A DNA stretch of 64,000 nucleotides. Source: Bosea sp. PAMC 26642. GTDB lineage: Bacteria; Pseudomonadota; Alphaproteobacteria; Rhizobiales; Beijerinckiaceae. Position numbers and translations under genes: made by a program. The DNA is taken from NCBI RefSeq assembly GCF_001562255.1, contig NZ_CP014301.1:2294001-2358000 (forward strand). Direction: 5' to 3'. Shown piece after piece: positions 39,853 through 49,570 of the stretch. The notes beneath the pieces were generated by a model. That model worked only from the letters and a program-made list of their open reading frames with translations. It did not search any database and was not told where the DNA came from. Position 1 is the stretch's first letter. Each line of letters opens with the position of its first letter.

Positions 39853-40158
39853 TTGCTGAAGCCTGCCCTGATTGCCTGCTGCCTTGCGACCATCACCGGC
39901 GCGCCCGTTCTTGCCGGTCCGACCTGCAGCCCGAGCGACGACACTGCCCGCATCCTCTCCTCGGCCTCGCCTGGAGCCATCCATCGCGACTGGCGCAGCG
40001 GCAAACATGTCGGCTATGGCTGGTCCTTGCAGGTCGATCGGAGCACCCGCGACGGCGCCGGCACCGCCTACTATGTCGGCGATCTCTACGCCGCAGACGG
40101 CAGCCTGAGCCAGCGCAACGTCTTCGTCATCGAGAACGAATGGGATTGCGGGCCGTAA
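39853..40158 (+). CDS. Small secreted protein of unknown function
   Basis: A 101-residue protein starting at TTG 39853, which is preceded by GAGAGACGAG. A clear signal peptide (KPALIACCLATITGAPVLAG) is followed by a short mature domain with Cys residues near both ends (PTCSP and DWDC-like NEWDCGP), which may pair in the periplasm. I do not recognise the family. It sits 31 bp after the methyltransferase gene and converges on the sugar dehydrogenase gene. Confidence 0.65.
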   Translation: MLKPALIACCLATITGAPVLAGPTCSPSDDTARILSSASPGAIHRDWRSGKHVGYGWSLQVDRSTRDGAGTAYYVGDLYAADGSLSQRNVFVIENEWDCGP

Positions 40159-40164
40159 GCGCGC

Positions 40165-41298
40165 CTACCGCGCCGGACGGACCCGCAGCACCTTGCCGTT
40201 TGCATCGTCGCTGAGCAGGTAGATGAAGCCGTCGGGCCCCTGTCGGACGTCGCGGATGCGCTCGCCGATCGTCGTCAGCAGCCGCTCCTCGCCGGTGACG
40301 CTCTCGCCATTGGTCGACAGCCGCACCAGCATCTGGCCGGCAAGCGCCCCGACGAAGAGCGAGTTCTTCCAGGCCGGCCAGGCCGCGCCCGTGTAGAACG
40401 CCGCGCCCGACGGCGCGATCGACGGATCCCAGTAGAACAGCGGCTGCTCCATGCCGGCCTTGGCCGTTCCCTCGCCGAGCTTGGCGCCGGAATAGTCGAT
40501 GCCATAGCTGATCACCGGCCAGCCATAATTCAGCCCGGCCTTGGGTGTGTTGACCTCGTCGCCGCCGCGCGCGCCATGCTCGGCCGTACAGAGTTGGCCG
40601 GTCTCGGGGTGAAGCGCCGCGCTTTGCACGTTGCGATGGCCAATCGACCATATCTCGGGCTGCCAGCCGTCTTTCTTGGGATTGCCGGCCGGCGCCCCGC
40701 CCTCCGGGCGGATGCGCATCACCTTGCCGATATGATTGCCCGGGTTCTGCGCCTGGTCGCGCTGGCCGTAGCGGTCGCCGACCGTGACGAAGAGCGCGCC
40801 GGCGCGATCGAAGACCAGCCGCGAGCCGAAATGCATATTGCTGCTGATCGTCGGCATCTGCTGGAAGATGACGGTCAGCCCCTCCAGTGCGGTGGCGCGC
40901 TCGTTCAGCCGGGCACGGGCGACGCTGGTGCCGTTGCCACCGGCCCGCGGCTCAGCAAACGACAGGTAGATCAGGCGATTCTGCGCGAAATTCGGGTCGA
41001 GAACGACATCGAGCAGGCCGCCCTGCCCGCGCGCCATGACGCTGGGCACGCCGGTGATCGGAGCCGAGAGCTTGCCGTCCTTGGCGACCAGCCGCAGCCG
41101 GCCCGGACGTTCCGTCACCAGCATCGCGCCATCGGGCAGGAAAGCCAGCCCCCACGGATTCTCCAGCCCGCTCGTAACCGTATCGACTGCAAGCTCGCCC
41201 GCGCTTGATGGAAAGCGCCGCTGTGCTTGCGCGTCGGCGGCGGGCGCTAGAAGAATCGATGAGGCCAAGAGGCCGATGGCATAGAGATGCCGGCGCAT
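40165..41298 (-). CDS. PQQ-dependent sugar dehydrogenase (aldose dehydrogenase type)
   Basis: A 377-residue periplasmic six-bladed beta-propeller like E. coli YliI, which oxidises aldoses with PQQ. A signal peptide (LLASSILLAPAADAQAQ) precedes ENPWGLAFLPDGAMLVTERP, ARGQGGLLDVVLDPNF, HFGSRLVFDRAGALFVTVGD and EHGARGGDEVNTPKAGLNYG, the family blocks that hold PQQ and calcium ligands. Whether the cell makes PQQ cannot be told here; homologues may accept other roles. Length fits. Confidence 0.93.
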   Translation of the reverse strand: MRRHLYAIGLLASSILLAPAADAQAQRRFPSSAGELAVDTVTSGLENPWGLAFLPDGAMLVTERPGRLRLVAKDGKLSAPITGVPSVMARGQGGLLDVVLDPNFAQNRLIYLSFAEPRAGGNGTSVARARLNERATALEGLTVIFQQMPTISSNMHFGSRLVFDRAGALFVTVGDRYGQRDQAQNPGNHIGKVMRIRPEGGAPAGNPKKDGWQPEIWSIGHRNVQSAALHPETGQLCTAEHGARGGDEVNTPKAGLNYGWPVISYGIDYSGAKLGEGTAKAGMEQPLFYWDPSIAPSGAAFYTGAAWPAWKNSLFVGALAGQMLVRLSTNGESVTGEERLLTTIGERIRDVRQGPDGFIYLLSDDANGKVLRVRPAR

Positions 41299-41399
41299 TG
41301 TCGTCTCCCGATCAGGCGTCGTTTCAGAGATAGAGACAACGGCGCCGGGCGCCAGTGGGTTGCCGGCCGGTCACGCCGACGTGACTTACCCGGCTCCGC

Positions 41400-41990
41400 T
41401 CATGGCGACGGCAGGCGTCCGATCACGCTGAACTCGCCGCTTGCGGCCCGGCGCAGAACGATCATCTCGCCCGACGCCGGGAACATACCGGTCAGGGCGG
41501 TGATATTGACCTGATGGCTGATCATGACGACGGTCGAGGCCTGGGACGGGAGGGTGGCGAGCCTGCGGCGCAGCGCGGCGGTGGCCGCCTCGCGCTCGCC
41601 CGCTCGTCCGAAGAACGAATTGAGCGCAACCGGCTCGTCCTCGACAGGCCCGACGTCCATCAGCCTGGCGGTCTCGCGCGCCCGGCACCATTGACTGGTC
41701 AGGACGAGGGAGACCGTGATGCCGCGCCGGCGGAACTCCTCACCGAGATGACGAGACTGGGCACGGCCGCGTTCACCGAGATTGCGTTGGGTCGCACAGT
41801 CGCCGATCCGGAACGAAGCCGGATCCCCCGTGCCCGGCGCGTCGGCATGGCGCATCAGCACGACATGGCCGGGTTTTGAAAGCGTCGACCAAAGCGTCTC
41901 CCGGTCCGCCTCGCTGCCCAGTGCAGGAACCGCGATAAGCAGCAGCGCGCAGAGGAGGATGAGGCGCCGTCCGATGATCCGTCCGGCCAT
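41400..41990 (-). CDS. Histidine phosphatase family protein, exported
   Basis: A 196-residue branch 1 histidine phosphatase. The phospho-acceptor His is in VVLMRHADAPGTG near residue 44, and the second conserved region is TSQWCRARETARLM, with a final VMISHQVN block carrying the proton-donor-side His. The N-terminus (RRLILLCALLLIAVPALGS) is a signal peptide, so it acts in the periplasm. ATG 41990 follows GAAGG. It lies 20 bp downstream of the Bug-family gene, suggesting co-transcription. The long frame extending through that gene is an overlapping shadow. Confidence 0.88.
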   Translation of the reverse strand: MAGRIIGRRLILLCALLLIAVPALGSEADRETLWSTLSKPGHVVLMRHADAPGTGDPASFRIGDCATQRNLGERGRAQSRHLGEEFRRRGITVSLVLTSQWCRARETARLMDVGPVEDEPVALNSFFGRAGEREAATAALRRRLATLPSQASTVVMISHQVNITALTGMFPASGEMIVLRRAASGEFSVIGRLPSP

Positions 41991-42010
41991 GCCTTCAACC
42001 TCTCCCGGGC

Positions 42011-42985
42011 TTACTCGGGCTTGACCCCGGCAGCCTTGATGATGTTTTCCCAGGTCGCGATTTCTTGGAGATGATAGGGCTTGAATGCGGCCGGATCGCG
42101 TAACTTCATCGTGAAGCCGAGCTTGAGGATCTGCTCGGTTACGGTCGGCTTGGCGAGCGAGGCCAGGATCGCCTTGGACAGCGCCTCCAGCACGGGCGCG
42201 GGCGTGGCGGCCGGCGCGAAGAAGGCCGCCCAGGAATCGGCGTCGGCATTGCTGACGCCCTGCTCGCGCAGGGTCGGGATATCCTTGGCGCGCGGGTTGC
42301 GCTCTGGGCTCGCCAAGGCGAGCGCGCGAAGATTGCCAGCATTGATCTGTTCGAGCACGCTTGGAAGCGTCGAATTGGCGATGTCGATGCGCCCGCCGAT
42401 GATTTCCTGCACGAGAGGCGCCGCACCGCGGAACGGCACATGCGTCATCCTGATGCCGGTGCGGGCCATGAACAGTTCCATGGCCAGATGCGAACCGGAA
42501 CCGGCACCGGTCGAGCCGTAGTTGAGCTTGTCGGGATCGGCCTTGGCAAGCGCGATCAGCTCCTTGATGTCCTTGGCCGGCAGGTCCTTGCGCACCACGA
42601 AGGCGTGCTCGAAGGCGCCGACGCCGGCAAGCGGCGCAAAATCCTTGACCGCATCGTAGCCCGGCTCCTTCAGCAGGAACATGTTGTTCCCATGCGTCTG
42701 GTTGTTGCCGAAGATGATGGTGTAGCCATCGGCCGGACCATGGGCCACGGCCCGGGTACCGACCGCTCCCGAGGCTCCGGCCCGGTTGTCGACGACGACG
42801 GCGTGACCGAGCGAAGTCGTCAGGTCCTGCGCCACGAAGCGCGCGATGGCGTCGGTCGGGCCGCCCGCCGGATAGGGCACGACGAGGCTGATCGTCCTCG
42901 CGGGGAAGCTCTGCGCCCGCACGACGGACGGCGTGAGGGCGGCGCCCGCCAACAGGGCGAGCGTGGAACGGCGGGTCAGCGACAT
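42011..42985 (-). CDS. Bug family (TctC-like) substrate-binding protein
   Basis: A 324-residue periplasmic binding protein of the tripartite tricarboxylate transporter family. A Tat-like signal (LTRRSTLALLAGAALTPSVV) precedes FPARTISLVVPYPAGGPTDA, the typical Bug N-terminus, and YGSTGAGSGSHLAMELFMAR and GGRIDIANSTLPSVLEQINA match the ligand-loop regions. Ligands are carboxylates or related acids. The TctA/TctB membrane partners are not adjacent, which is common for Bug proteins. Confidence 0.93.
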   Translation of the reverse strand: MSLTRRSTLALLAGAALTPSVVRAQSFPARTISLVVPYPAGGPTDAIARFVAQDLTTSLGHAVVVDNRAGASGAVGTRAVAHGPADGYTIIFGNNQTHGNNMFLLKEPGYDAVKDFAPLAGVGAFEHAFVVRKDLPAKDIKELIALAKADPDKLNYGSTGAGSGSHLAMELFMARTGIRMTHVPFRGAAPLVQEIIGGRIDIANSTLPSVLEQINAGNLRALALASPERNPRAKDIPTLREQGVSNADADSWAAFFAPAATPAPVLEALSKAILASLAKPTVTEQILKLGFTMKLRDPAAFKPYHLQEIATWENIIKAAGVKPE

Positions 42986-43105
42986 GAATATCCTCCCGGA
43001 GGCCCCTTCTTCGAGAAGGTCTTGATCCGGCGAGGATTACGGACAAAGCCGCGATGCGTCCAGAGCCGGAGGCGCGCCGTAGCAGCGCTCCACCTCACGA
43101 TGATG

Positions 43106-43579
43106 TCAGCCGAACCCCGCGCGCTTCAGGCGTTGGATCGCCACGTCGAGCGCCTGCAGGAAGGCCGAGCGATCGCGAGGCGAAAACGGCTTCGGGCCGC
43201 CGGTCGCCGTCCCCATCGCCCGCAGATCCTCCATCATGTCGCGCGTCGCCAACGCCATTCCGATCGAGGCCTCGGTGAAAGGCTTGCCCGTTGGGCCGAT
43301 GACGTCGGCGCCGGCCTTGATGCAGCGATCGGCCAGCGGAATGTCCGAGGTGATCACAATCGCTCCGCGCGAAACCCTGTCGGCGATCCAGTTGTCGGCG
43401 GCGTCGAAGCCGTCGGAGACGATGACGCGCTCGATCCAGGGCTCGCGCGGCACGGCCATAAAGCTGTTGGCGACGACGAAGACGCGGAGCCGATGGCGCT
43501 CGGCGACCTTGTAGATCTCCGGTTTCACCGGGCAGGCATCGGCATCGACATAGATCGCGATCGGCTTCGGGCTGTCCAT
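43106..43579 (-). CDS. YaiI/YqxD family (DUF188, UPF0178) protein
   Basis: A 157-residue protein of the DUF188 family, with [20 protein letters not shown] at the N-terminus (two conserved Asp in a PIN-like arrangement), [31 protein letters not shown] and [20 protein letters not shown]. The fold suggests a nuclease-like metal site, but no activity has been settled. Length is typical. Divergent from the small membrane protein gene at 43714. Confidence 0.92.
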   Translation of the reverse strand: MDSPKPIAIYVDADACPVKPEIYKVAERHRLRVFVVANSFMAVPREPWIERVIVSDGFDAADNWIADRVSRGAIVITSDIPLADRCIKAGADVIGPTGKPFTEASIGMALATRDMMEDLRAMGTATGGPKPFSPRDRSAFLQALDVAIQRLKRAGFG

Positions 43580-43713
43580 GGCGGCAGCCCTTCGCAGGGA
43601 AGCAGGACCGGCGCAAGCCCGGCCTTTACGCCGGCTTTATGCACGGCAGGCATCTTCGACATCGCAAGTTTACGGGCGCGGCACCTACATCTGCGGCATC
43701 GATGGAGACGACG

Positions 43714-43899
43714 ATGACCATGCAGACCCACTCCGCCCACACCTCGCAGCAGCGCCGCGCCCAAGCCGTCTACGGCACATTGCGCGGCAGGCGACCGATG
43801 ATCGGCCTGATCGCCGCCGAACTCGGCGTCCTCGCACTGATCACGCTGGCGATCGCCGGCTTCATCGGGCTGCGCGCCTGGTTCGCGCTGGCGAACTGA
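43714..43899 (+). CDS. Small single-span membrane protein
   Basis: A 61-residue protein with a basic N-terminal half (QRRAQAVYGTLRGRRPMIGL) and one hydrophobic helix (LIAAELGVLALITLAIAGFI). ATG 43714 has GGAGACG upstream; an in-frame ATG at 43702 is the alternative. No family is recognised. It is the first of four very small plus-strand genes between 43.7 and 44.7 kb. Confidence 0.5.
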   Translation: MTMQTHSAHTSQQRRAQAVYGTLRGRRPMIGLIAAELGVLALITLAIAGFIGLRAWFALAN

Positions 43900-43910
43900 A
43901 GAGACTGGAC

Positions 43911-44144
43911 ATGGGCCAATCCAAGCCATTCCACCCGCCGCTCGATGCCGCGAGTCACCTCTTTCTGGTCGGACAGTCGAAAGGCGGCTTCTGGGTAGCG
44001 CGTGATCTCGAAGGCCGAGCCGAAGGCATCTTTCGCGACAGGAAGGACGCCGTGCGCTTCGCCCTGTTCGAGGGCGGGCATGCCAATGCGGTGATGCTGT
44101 CGCCCAACGCGGTCGAGCCGAGCTTCGGCTTGGGTATTCGCTGA
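43911..44144 (+). CDS. Hypothetical small protein
   Basis: A 77-residue soluble protein starting at ATG 43911 with AAGAG upstream, 11 bp after the previous small gene. A central segment, GGFWVARDLEGRAEGIFRDR, resembles in pattern short DUF2188-like domains (strand, positively charged turn, helix with KDAVRFAL), but the match is weak. Function unknown. It may form an operon with the small membrane protein. Confidence 0.6.
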   Translation: MGQSKPFHPPLDAASHLFLVGQSKGGFWVARDLEGRAEGIFRDRKDAVRFALFEGGHANAVMLSPNAVEPSFGLGIR

Positions 44145-44397
44145 ACGTCTTGCGTGCCGCGTCAAGAAAGCGCGTGCGCCCGGCGCGCGGCTGTCCTAGA
44201 CTCGTAGCCTGCTTCGACCATGACGAGGCCCGGATTCCGCCGGGCCCGGCCGCGGCAGGCGAATGCCGGCAGCCCATGGCGAAGCCTACAACCCGATAGC
44301 CGATCGACGCAGGGACCAAGTCGCGAAGACCGGGTCCATGCCTCCGCACGATAGCAAGGGGCCGCGACCCGCAGCCCTCCACACCAGGAGCCCGACG

Positions 44398-44529
44398 ATG
44401 GCGAAAGAACAGCGTGGCAATCGCGAAGCCAAGAAGCCGAAGAAGGAAAAGCCCAAGGTCTCGGCCGCAGCGCCCTCGACCTTCGCAGCTGTTGTCGCCA
44501 AGGCAGCGGGCGGACCGAAGAAGAAATGA
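44398..44529 (+). CDS. Lys-rich small conserved protein
   Basis: A 43-residue, very basic protein (AKEQRGNREAKKPKKEKPKV near the start, ending GGPKKK). I recall similar short Lys-rich proteins from other Rhizobiales, without known function; nucleic-acid binding is plausible from charge. CCAGGAGCCCGACG gives a strong ribosome site before ATG 44398. It overlaps the next gene by 4 bp (ATGA). The 250 bp upstream of it hold GC-rich inverted repeats but no gene I can support. Confidence 0.65.
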   Translation: MAKEQRGNREAKKPKKEKPKVSAAAPSTFAAVVAKAAGGPKKK

Positions 44530-44717
44530 TCCGCTTCAAGACGATCGACCCGGCCGAAGTCGAAAAGACCGCCCCGAAGCCTGCCGCACCCGCGCCCGTC
44601 GTCACGCCGGAGGCCTCGGCCGACGAAGGTGAAGGCACCCCGGCTGCCAAGGGACTGACCCGCAAGACACCGCTGCGGGCCAAGAAGCCGGACTCGGCCC
44701 GGCTGTTTCGCGACTAG
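44526..44717 (+). CDS. Hypothetical small Pro/Ala-rich protein
   Basis: A 63-residue low-complexity protein, with Lys/Pro/Ala/Glu-rich composition (KTAPKPAAPAPVVTPEASAD) and a basic C-terminus. It is coupled by an ATGA overlap to the Lys-rich gene upstream, which is the main support that it is real. Function unknown; probably disordered. Confidence 0.5.
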   Translation: MIRFKTIDPAEVEKTAPKPAAPAPVVTPEASADEGEGTPAAKGLTRKTPLRAKKPDSARLFRD

Positions 44718-44742
44718 CTAGGCGTGATCAAGATAAAGCGCT

Positions 44743-44851
44743 GTCATTCCGGGCGCAGCGAAGCGGAGACCCGGAATCCATCGTAAGGCACTGCGGTGCT
44801 CGACGATGGATTCCGGATCGACGCCGCTGCGCGGCTTGTCCGGAATGACGG
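44743..44851. repeat. Dispersed hyphenated palindrome, family A copy 4
   Basis: A 109-bp imperfect inverted repeat opening GTCATTCCGGGCGCAGCGAA and closing GCTTGTCCGGAATGACG, between the small Pro/Ala-rich gene and the convergent transglutaminase-like gene. Its inner part (GGAATCCATCGTAAGGC / TCGACGATGGATTCCGG) is also palindromic and closely matches the copy at 58856-58963. Confidence 0.85.
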
Positions 44852-44892
44852 CAAGCCCCCGCGCACTCCCAAGACCGGCCTCCCGAGGCCCG

Positions 44893-45705
44893 CTACGCCT
44901 CCACCACCTCGTCGGTCCAGACCCTGAACCCCGTCAGAATATTCGGCCCGAACGTCGTGGCGATCGCCACGTCGGCCGCATCCCGTCCACGCGCGATCAG
45001 CACACGCCCGATACGTGGCACGTTGTTGCGCGGGTCGAACATCTGCCAGCCGCCCTGGACATAGGCCTCGAAGGACGCCGCGAAATCGCCTGGCGGATAG
45101 GGCGGCGGCGTGCCGACATCGCCGAGATAGCAGGTGCAGTAACGTGCCGGAATGTTCATCGCCCGGCAGAAGGCGATGGCGAGATGCGCATAATCGCGGC
45201 AGACGCCACGGCCTTCCGCGTAGGCGTCGGACGCCGTGCGCGTCACGCTGGCGTCGTTGTAGTTGAAGGCGATGCGCTGGTTGACGAAATCGCAGATCGC
45301 CTGAACGCGCGGCGCACCCGGCAGCGTATGCCCGAACAGCTGCCAGGCGAGATCCAGCAGCCTGTCGGAGTCGCAAAAACGACTCGCGAGCAGGAAGACG
45401 AGGCACTCTTCCGGCAGATGCTCGACTGGAACCTGTCCGGCGCTGCGGTCGAAGCTCTCGGGCAGGCCGCTGTCGCAAATCACGGCGTCGGCCGTGATGC
45501 GCATGGCACCCTGCGGCGCCAGCAACCGGGTGCACCAGTTGCCGAAGCTGTCGCGATAGGCGCTGACGGGAACCGAGGGACTGATCCGCATATGGTCGGG
45601 CTCGGCGAGATCGGAGACCCGGCTGAAATGCACATGCAGCATCAGGATGACGGGAGTGGGCTGCGGAAAGTCGTAGTCGAGTTCGTAGCCGATCCTGAGT
45701 TTCAA
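44893..45705 (-). CDS. Transglutaminase-like family protein with altered catalytic triad
   Basis: A 270-residue protein with the COG1305 layout: an N-terminal beta domain, then the transglutaminase core. Cys169 in GRGVCRDYAHLAI and Asp224 in WQMFDPRNN are in place, but the segment GDFAASFEAYV has Ala209-Ala210-Ser211 where many homologues have His-Ala-Trp. The catalytic His is therefore apparently missing, although I cannot rule out that this subfamily uses another residue. TTG 45705 is chosen because GGAGAG lies at the right distance; an ATG at 45771 would add a non-homologous Gly/Pro-rich stretch. Confidence 0.8.
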   Translation of the reverse strand: MKLRIGYELDYDFPQPTPVILMLHVHFSRVSDLAEPDHMRISPSVPVSAYRDSFGNWCTRLLAPQGAMRITADAVICDSGLPESFDRSAGQVPVEHLPEECLVFLLASRFCDSDRLLDLAWQLFGHTLPGAPRVQAICDFVNQRIAFNYNDASVTRTASDAYAEGRGVCRDYAHLAIAFCRAMNIPARYCTCYLGDVGTPPPYPPGDFAASFEAYVQGGWQMFDPRNNVPRIGRVLIARGRDAADVAIATTFGPNILTGFRVWTDEVVEA

Positions 45706-45891
45706 AGGATTGCTCTCCGCGCGGCCGAGCGCGCTTGTGGTGGGTGGCCCCTCAGCCTGTCCCCCCACCATGCACGTTTCTGGCCAGCAGGGCGATACGA
45801 CGAACCCGGAGACACTGGGTGCCTACGAATTCACGCTGCTTCTGCCAATGATCAAGCACTCTGGCTTGCGATGCCGGCTCCGGAGTCCTAA

Positions 45892-47148
<1,257 letters not shown>

Positions 47149-47158
47149 GACTCCGACC

Positions 47159-47243
47159 CGTCATTGCGAGCAGCGAAGCAATCCAGAGTGGCACGACGCC
47201 CGCTGGATCGCTTCGTCGCTATCGCTCATCGCAGCAATGATGG
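47159..47243. repeat. Dispersed hyphenated palindrome, family B copy 1
   Basis: An 85-bp element opening CGTCATTGCGAGCAGCGAAG and closing with TCGCAGCAATGATGG, with inner AATCCAGAG and CTGGAT arms. It lies between the aminotransferase and mtaB genes, which converge. A second copy is at 60886-60969. Confidence 0.8.
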
Positions 47244-47279
47244 TGCAGGGATGTACGGTCGGTCTCAATGGCCGTCTGA

Positions 47280-48551
47280 TCAGGCAGCTATGAGCGCCCG
47301 CTCGCCCGCTCGATCCGCCGTCACGTTCACGATCTCTCCCGCCGGGACGTCGCTCCTGAACCGCACCAGCGTGAAATCCTCGGCGCGGCCGGTGTTGCCG
47401 CGCTCGGTCAGGACGGAGAGCGGACGGCCGAGGCGGTCGTCGAGGTGGCGGTCGTGGGCGGCGCTGGCGGCCGCGCGCAGGCGTCCGGCGCGCTCCGAAA
47501 CGATCTCGCCCGGCAGCTGAGGCATCCGTACTGCCGGGGTTCCGGGCCTCGCCGAATAAGGGAAGACGTGGACGAAGCTCAGGCCGCAGGCGTCGATCAG
47601 GTCGAGCGAGCGGGCAAACATCGCCTCGTCCTCAGTCGGGAATCCGGCGATCAGGTCGGCTCCGAAGACGATGTCGGGGCGAAGCTTTCGCATGTCGGCG
47701 CAGAAGCGGATCGCGTCGTCGCGGCCGTGCCGGCGCTTCATTCGCTTCAGGATCAGATCGTCGCCGGCCTGCAGCGAGAGATGCAGATGCGGCATCAGGC
47801 GCAGCTCGCTCGCGATCGCCTCGCGCAGCTCGTCGTCGACCTCGACGGCGTCGATTGAGGAGAGGCGCAGGCGCGGCAGTTCCGGCAATTCCCGCAGGAT
47901 CGCCAATACGAGCGAGCCCAGGCTCAGCGTGTCCGGCAGATCACGGCCATAGCTCGTCAGGTCGACGCCGGTCAGGACGATCTCGCGGGCGCCGACCTCG
48001 ACCAGGCGTCGGCATTGCGCGATGGCGGCAGCGGGCGCGACCGAGCGCGAATTGCCGCGCCCGAAGGGGATGACGCAGAAGGTGCAGCGGTGGTCGCAAC
48101 CGTTCTGGACCTGGACGAAGCCGCGCGTCTGGCGGCTGGCGCGGCCCGTCGGCGGCAAAGCGAGCGTCGCCCGTGCCATGATATCGCCGACCGCGATCTT
48201 GTCGGCGGGCGTGTTGCCCGAGGCGTTCAGGCTGTTGGAGCCGGCCAGAGCGTTCCAGCTTTTAGCCTCCAGCTTTTCGGCATTGCCGAGGATGCGGGCC
48301 GTCTCCGGCATGGCGGCGAAGGCGTGAGGGTCGATCTGCGCGGCGCAGCCTGTGACCACAACCGGCCGGTCCGGGTTTGCGCGCTTGAGCCTGCGGATCG
48401 CCTGCCTCGCCTGGCGCATCGCCTCGTTCGTCACAGCGCAGGTGTTGACCACGGCGAGGTCGTCGAGCCCCGCCGCCTCGGCGAGGGTGCGCAGCGCCTC
48501 GCCCTCGACGATGTTGAGCCTGCAGCCGAAGGTGACGACCTCCAGCGCCAT
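47280..48551 (-). CDS. mtaB: tRNA t6A37 methylthiotransferase MtaB
   Basis: A 423-residue radical SAM enzyme that adds a methylthio group to t6A37 in tRNAs reading ANN codons. The N-terminal UPF0004 domain has Cys residues in FGCRLN, NTCAVTN and GCAAQ for the auxiliary 4Fe-4S cluster. The radical SAM motif is C-x3-C-x2-C in GCDHRCTFCVIPFGRG near residue 156, and a C-terminal TRAM domain completes it. The start shares one base with the dapF stop (TGATG), so the two genes are co-translated. Confidence 0.95.
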   Translation of the reverse strand: MALEVVTFGCRLNIVEGEALRTLAEAAGLDDLAVVNTCAVTNEAMRQARQAIRRLKRANPDRPVVVTGCAAQIDPHAFAAMPETARILGNAEKLEAKSWNALAGSNSLNASGNTPADKIAVGDIMARATLALPPTGRASRQTRGFVQVQNGCDHRCTFCVIPFGRGNSRSVAPAAAIAQCRRLVEVGAREIVLTGVDLTSYGRDLPDTLSLGSLVLAILRELPELPRLRLSSIDAVEVDDELREAIASELRLMPHLHLSLQAGDDLILKRMKRRHGRDDAIRFCADMRKLRPDIVFGADLIAGFPTEDEAMFARSLDLIDACGLSFVHVFPYSARPGTPAVRMPQLPGEIVSERAGRLRAAASAAHDRHLDDRLGRPLSVLTERGNTGRAEDFTLVRFRSDVPAGEIVNVTADRAGERALIAA

Positions 48552-49435
48552 CAGGCGGCGGCCTCGAACCAGCCGGCCTCCAGCACACCCTCATGCTCGA
48601 ATTCGACCGGCCCGGTCATCAGGACATGGTCGTCGCGCTCGCGCCATTCGATGGTCAGGTCGCCGCCCGGTAGGCTGACGATGGCCTTGCGCTCCGAGAG
48701 TTCGCGCCGCACGGCCGCAACCAGCGCCGCGCAGGCGCCCGAGCCGCAGGCCCGGGTGATGCCGGCACCGCGCTCCCAGACGCGCAGCACGATGTGATCG
48801 GGGGCCTTCACGGAGGCCAGCTCGATGTTGGCGCGGTCGGGGAAGATCGGATGGCTCTCCAGCAGCGGCCCGATCTGCTCGAGATTGTAGGCACAGGGGT
48901 CGTCGACGAAGAAGACGGCGTGAGGATTGCCCATGTTGACCGCGCAGGGCGTGTGCAGGATCGGATCGTCGATCGGGCCGATCTGCAGCTCGAATCGGCT
49001 GGTGTCGTGGAACGGGTCGGCCAGCGGAATCTCGTTCCAGGCCAGCTTCGGCACGCCCATGTCGACCGTGAAGACGAGGTCGCTGTCGCGCCGCGCGGGC
49101 AGAATGCCGGCCTTGGTCTCCAGCGTCAGGCTGGTCCGGCTGGGGTCGCCCATGACGGGATCGGCCATCATCGCCCAGACGACGCAGCGCGTTCCGTTGC
49201 CGCAGGCGCCGGCCTCCGAGCCGTCGGTGTTGTAGATGCGGATGAAGGCGTCGGTCCCTGGCGTGCACGCATCGTGCAGCACCATGAGCTGGTCGAAGCG
49301 GGCGCCGGGCTGGGCTGCGATGGCGCGCGCGTCGTCCGCTTCGACACGCAGCCTGGTTCCGCGCAGGTCGAGCACGGTGATCTCGTTGCCGAGACCATTC
49401 ATCTTCAGGAACCGGCGCTGCGCCAAAACGTTCAT
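48551..49435 (-). CDS. dapF: Diaminopimelate epimerase
   Basis: A 294-residue cofactor-free racemase converting LL- to meso-diaminopimelate for lysine and peptidoglycan synthesis. The two catalytic Cys lie in [11 protein letters not shown] and [11 protein letters not shown], in the N- and C-terminal pseudo-symmetric halves. The N-terminus ([20 protein letters not shown]) is canonical. It is followed immediately by mtaB, an order that is frequent in Alphaproteobacteria. Confidence 0.97.
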   Translation of the reverse strand: MNVLAQRRFLKMNGLGNEITVLDLRGTRLRVEADDARAIAAQPGARFDQLMVLHDACTPGTDAFIRIYNTDGSEAGACGNGTRCVVWAMMADPVMGDPSRTSLTLETKAGILPARRDSDLVFTVDMGVPKLAWNEIPLADPFHDTSRFELQIGPIDDPILHTPCAVNMGNPHAVFFVDDPCAYNLEQIGPLLESHPIFPDRANIELASVKAPDHIVLRVWERGAGITRACGSGACAALVAAVRRELSERKAIVSLPGGDLTIEWRERDDHVLMTGPVEFEHEGVLEAGWFEAAA

Positions 49436-49570
49436 CTGTCATCTGCCCGAGCGATGACGGTCCTATGAGGGAGCCGACGTGAAAAAGCCACCCTCGGGGC
49501 CGTTCCTGCGACGAGATGGACATTCTATGCTGCGCTGCAAGGGCGCGAATCGATCTGTTTGATCAGGACC

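Noticed and set aside
41400..43046. A single 548-codon minus-strand frame covering both the phosphatase and Bug genes
   Set aside because: Its N-terminal two thirds are an out-of-frame shadow of the Bug gene; the real phosphatase starts at ATG 41990 with its own ribosome site and signal peptide.
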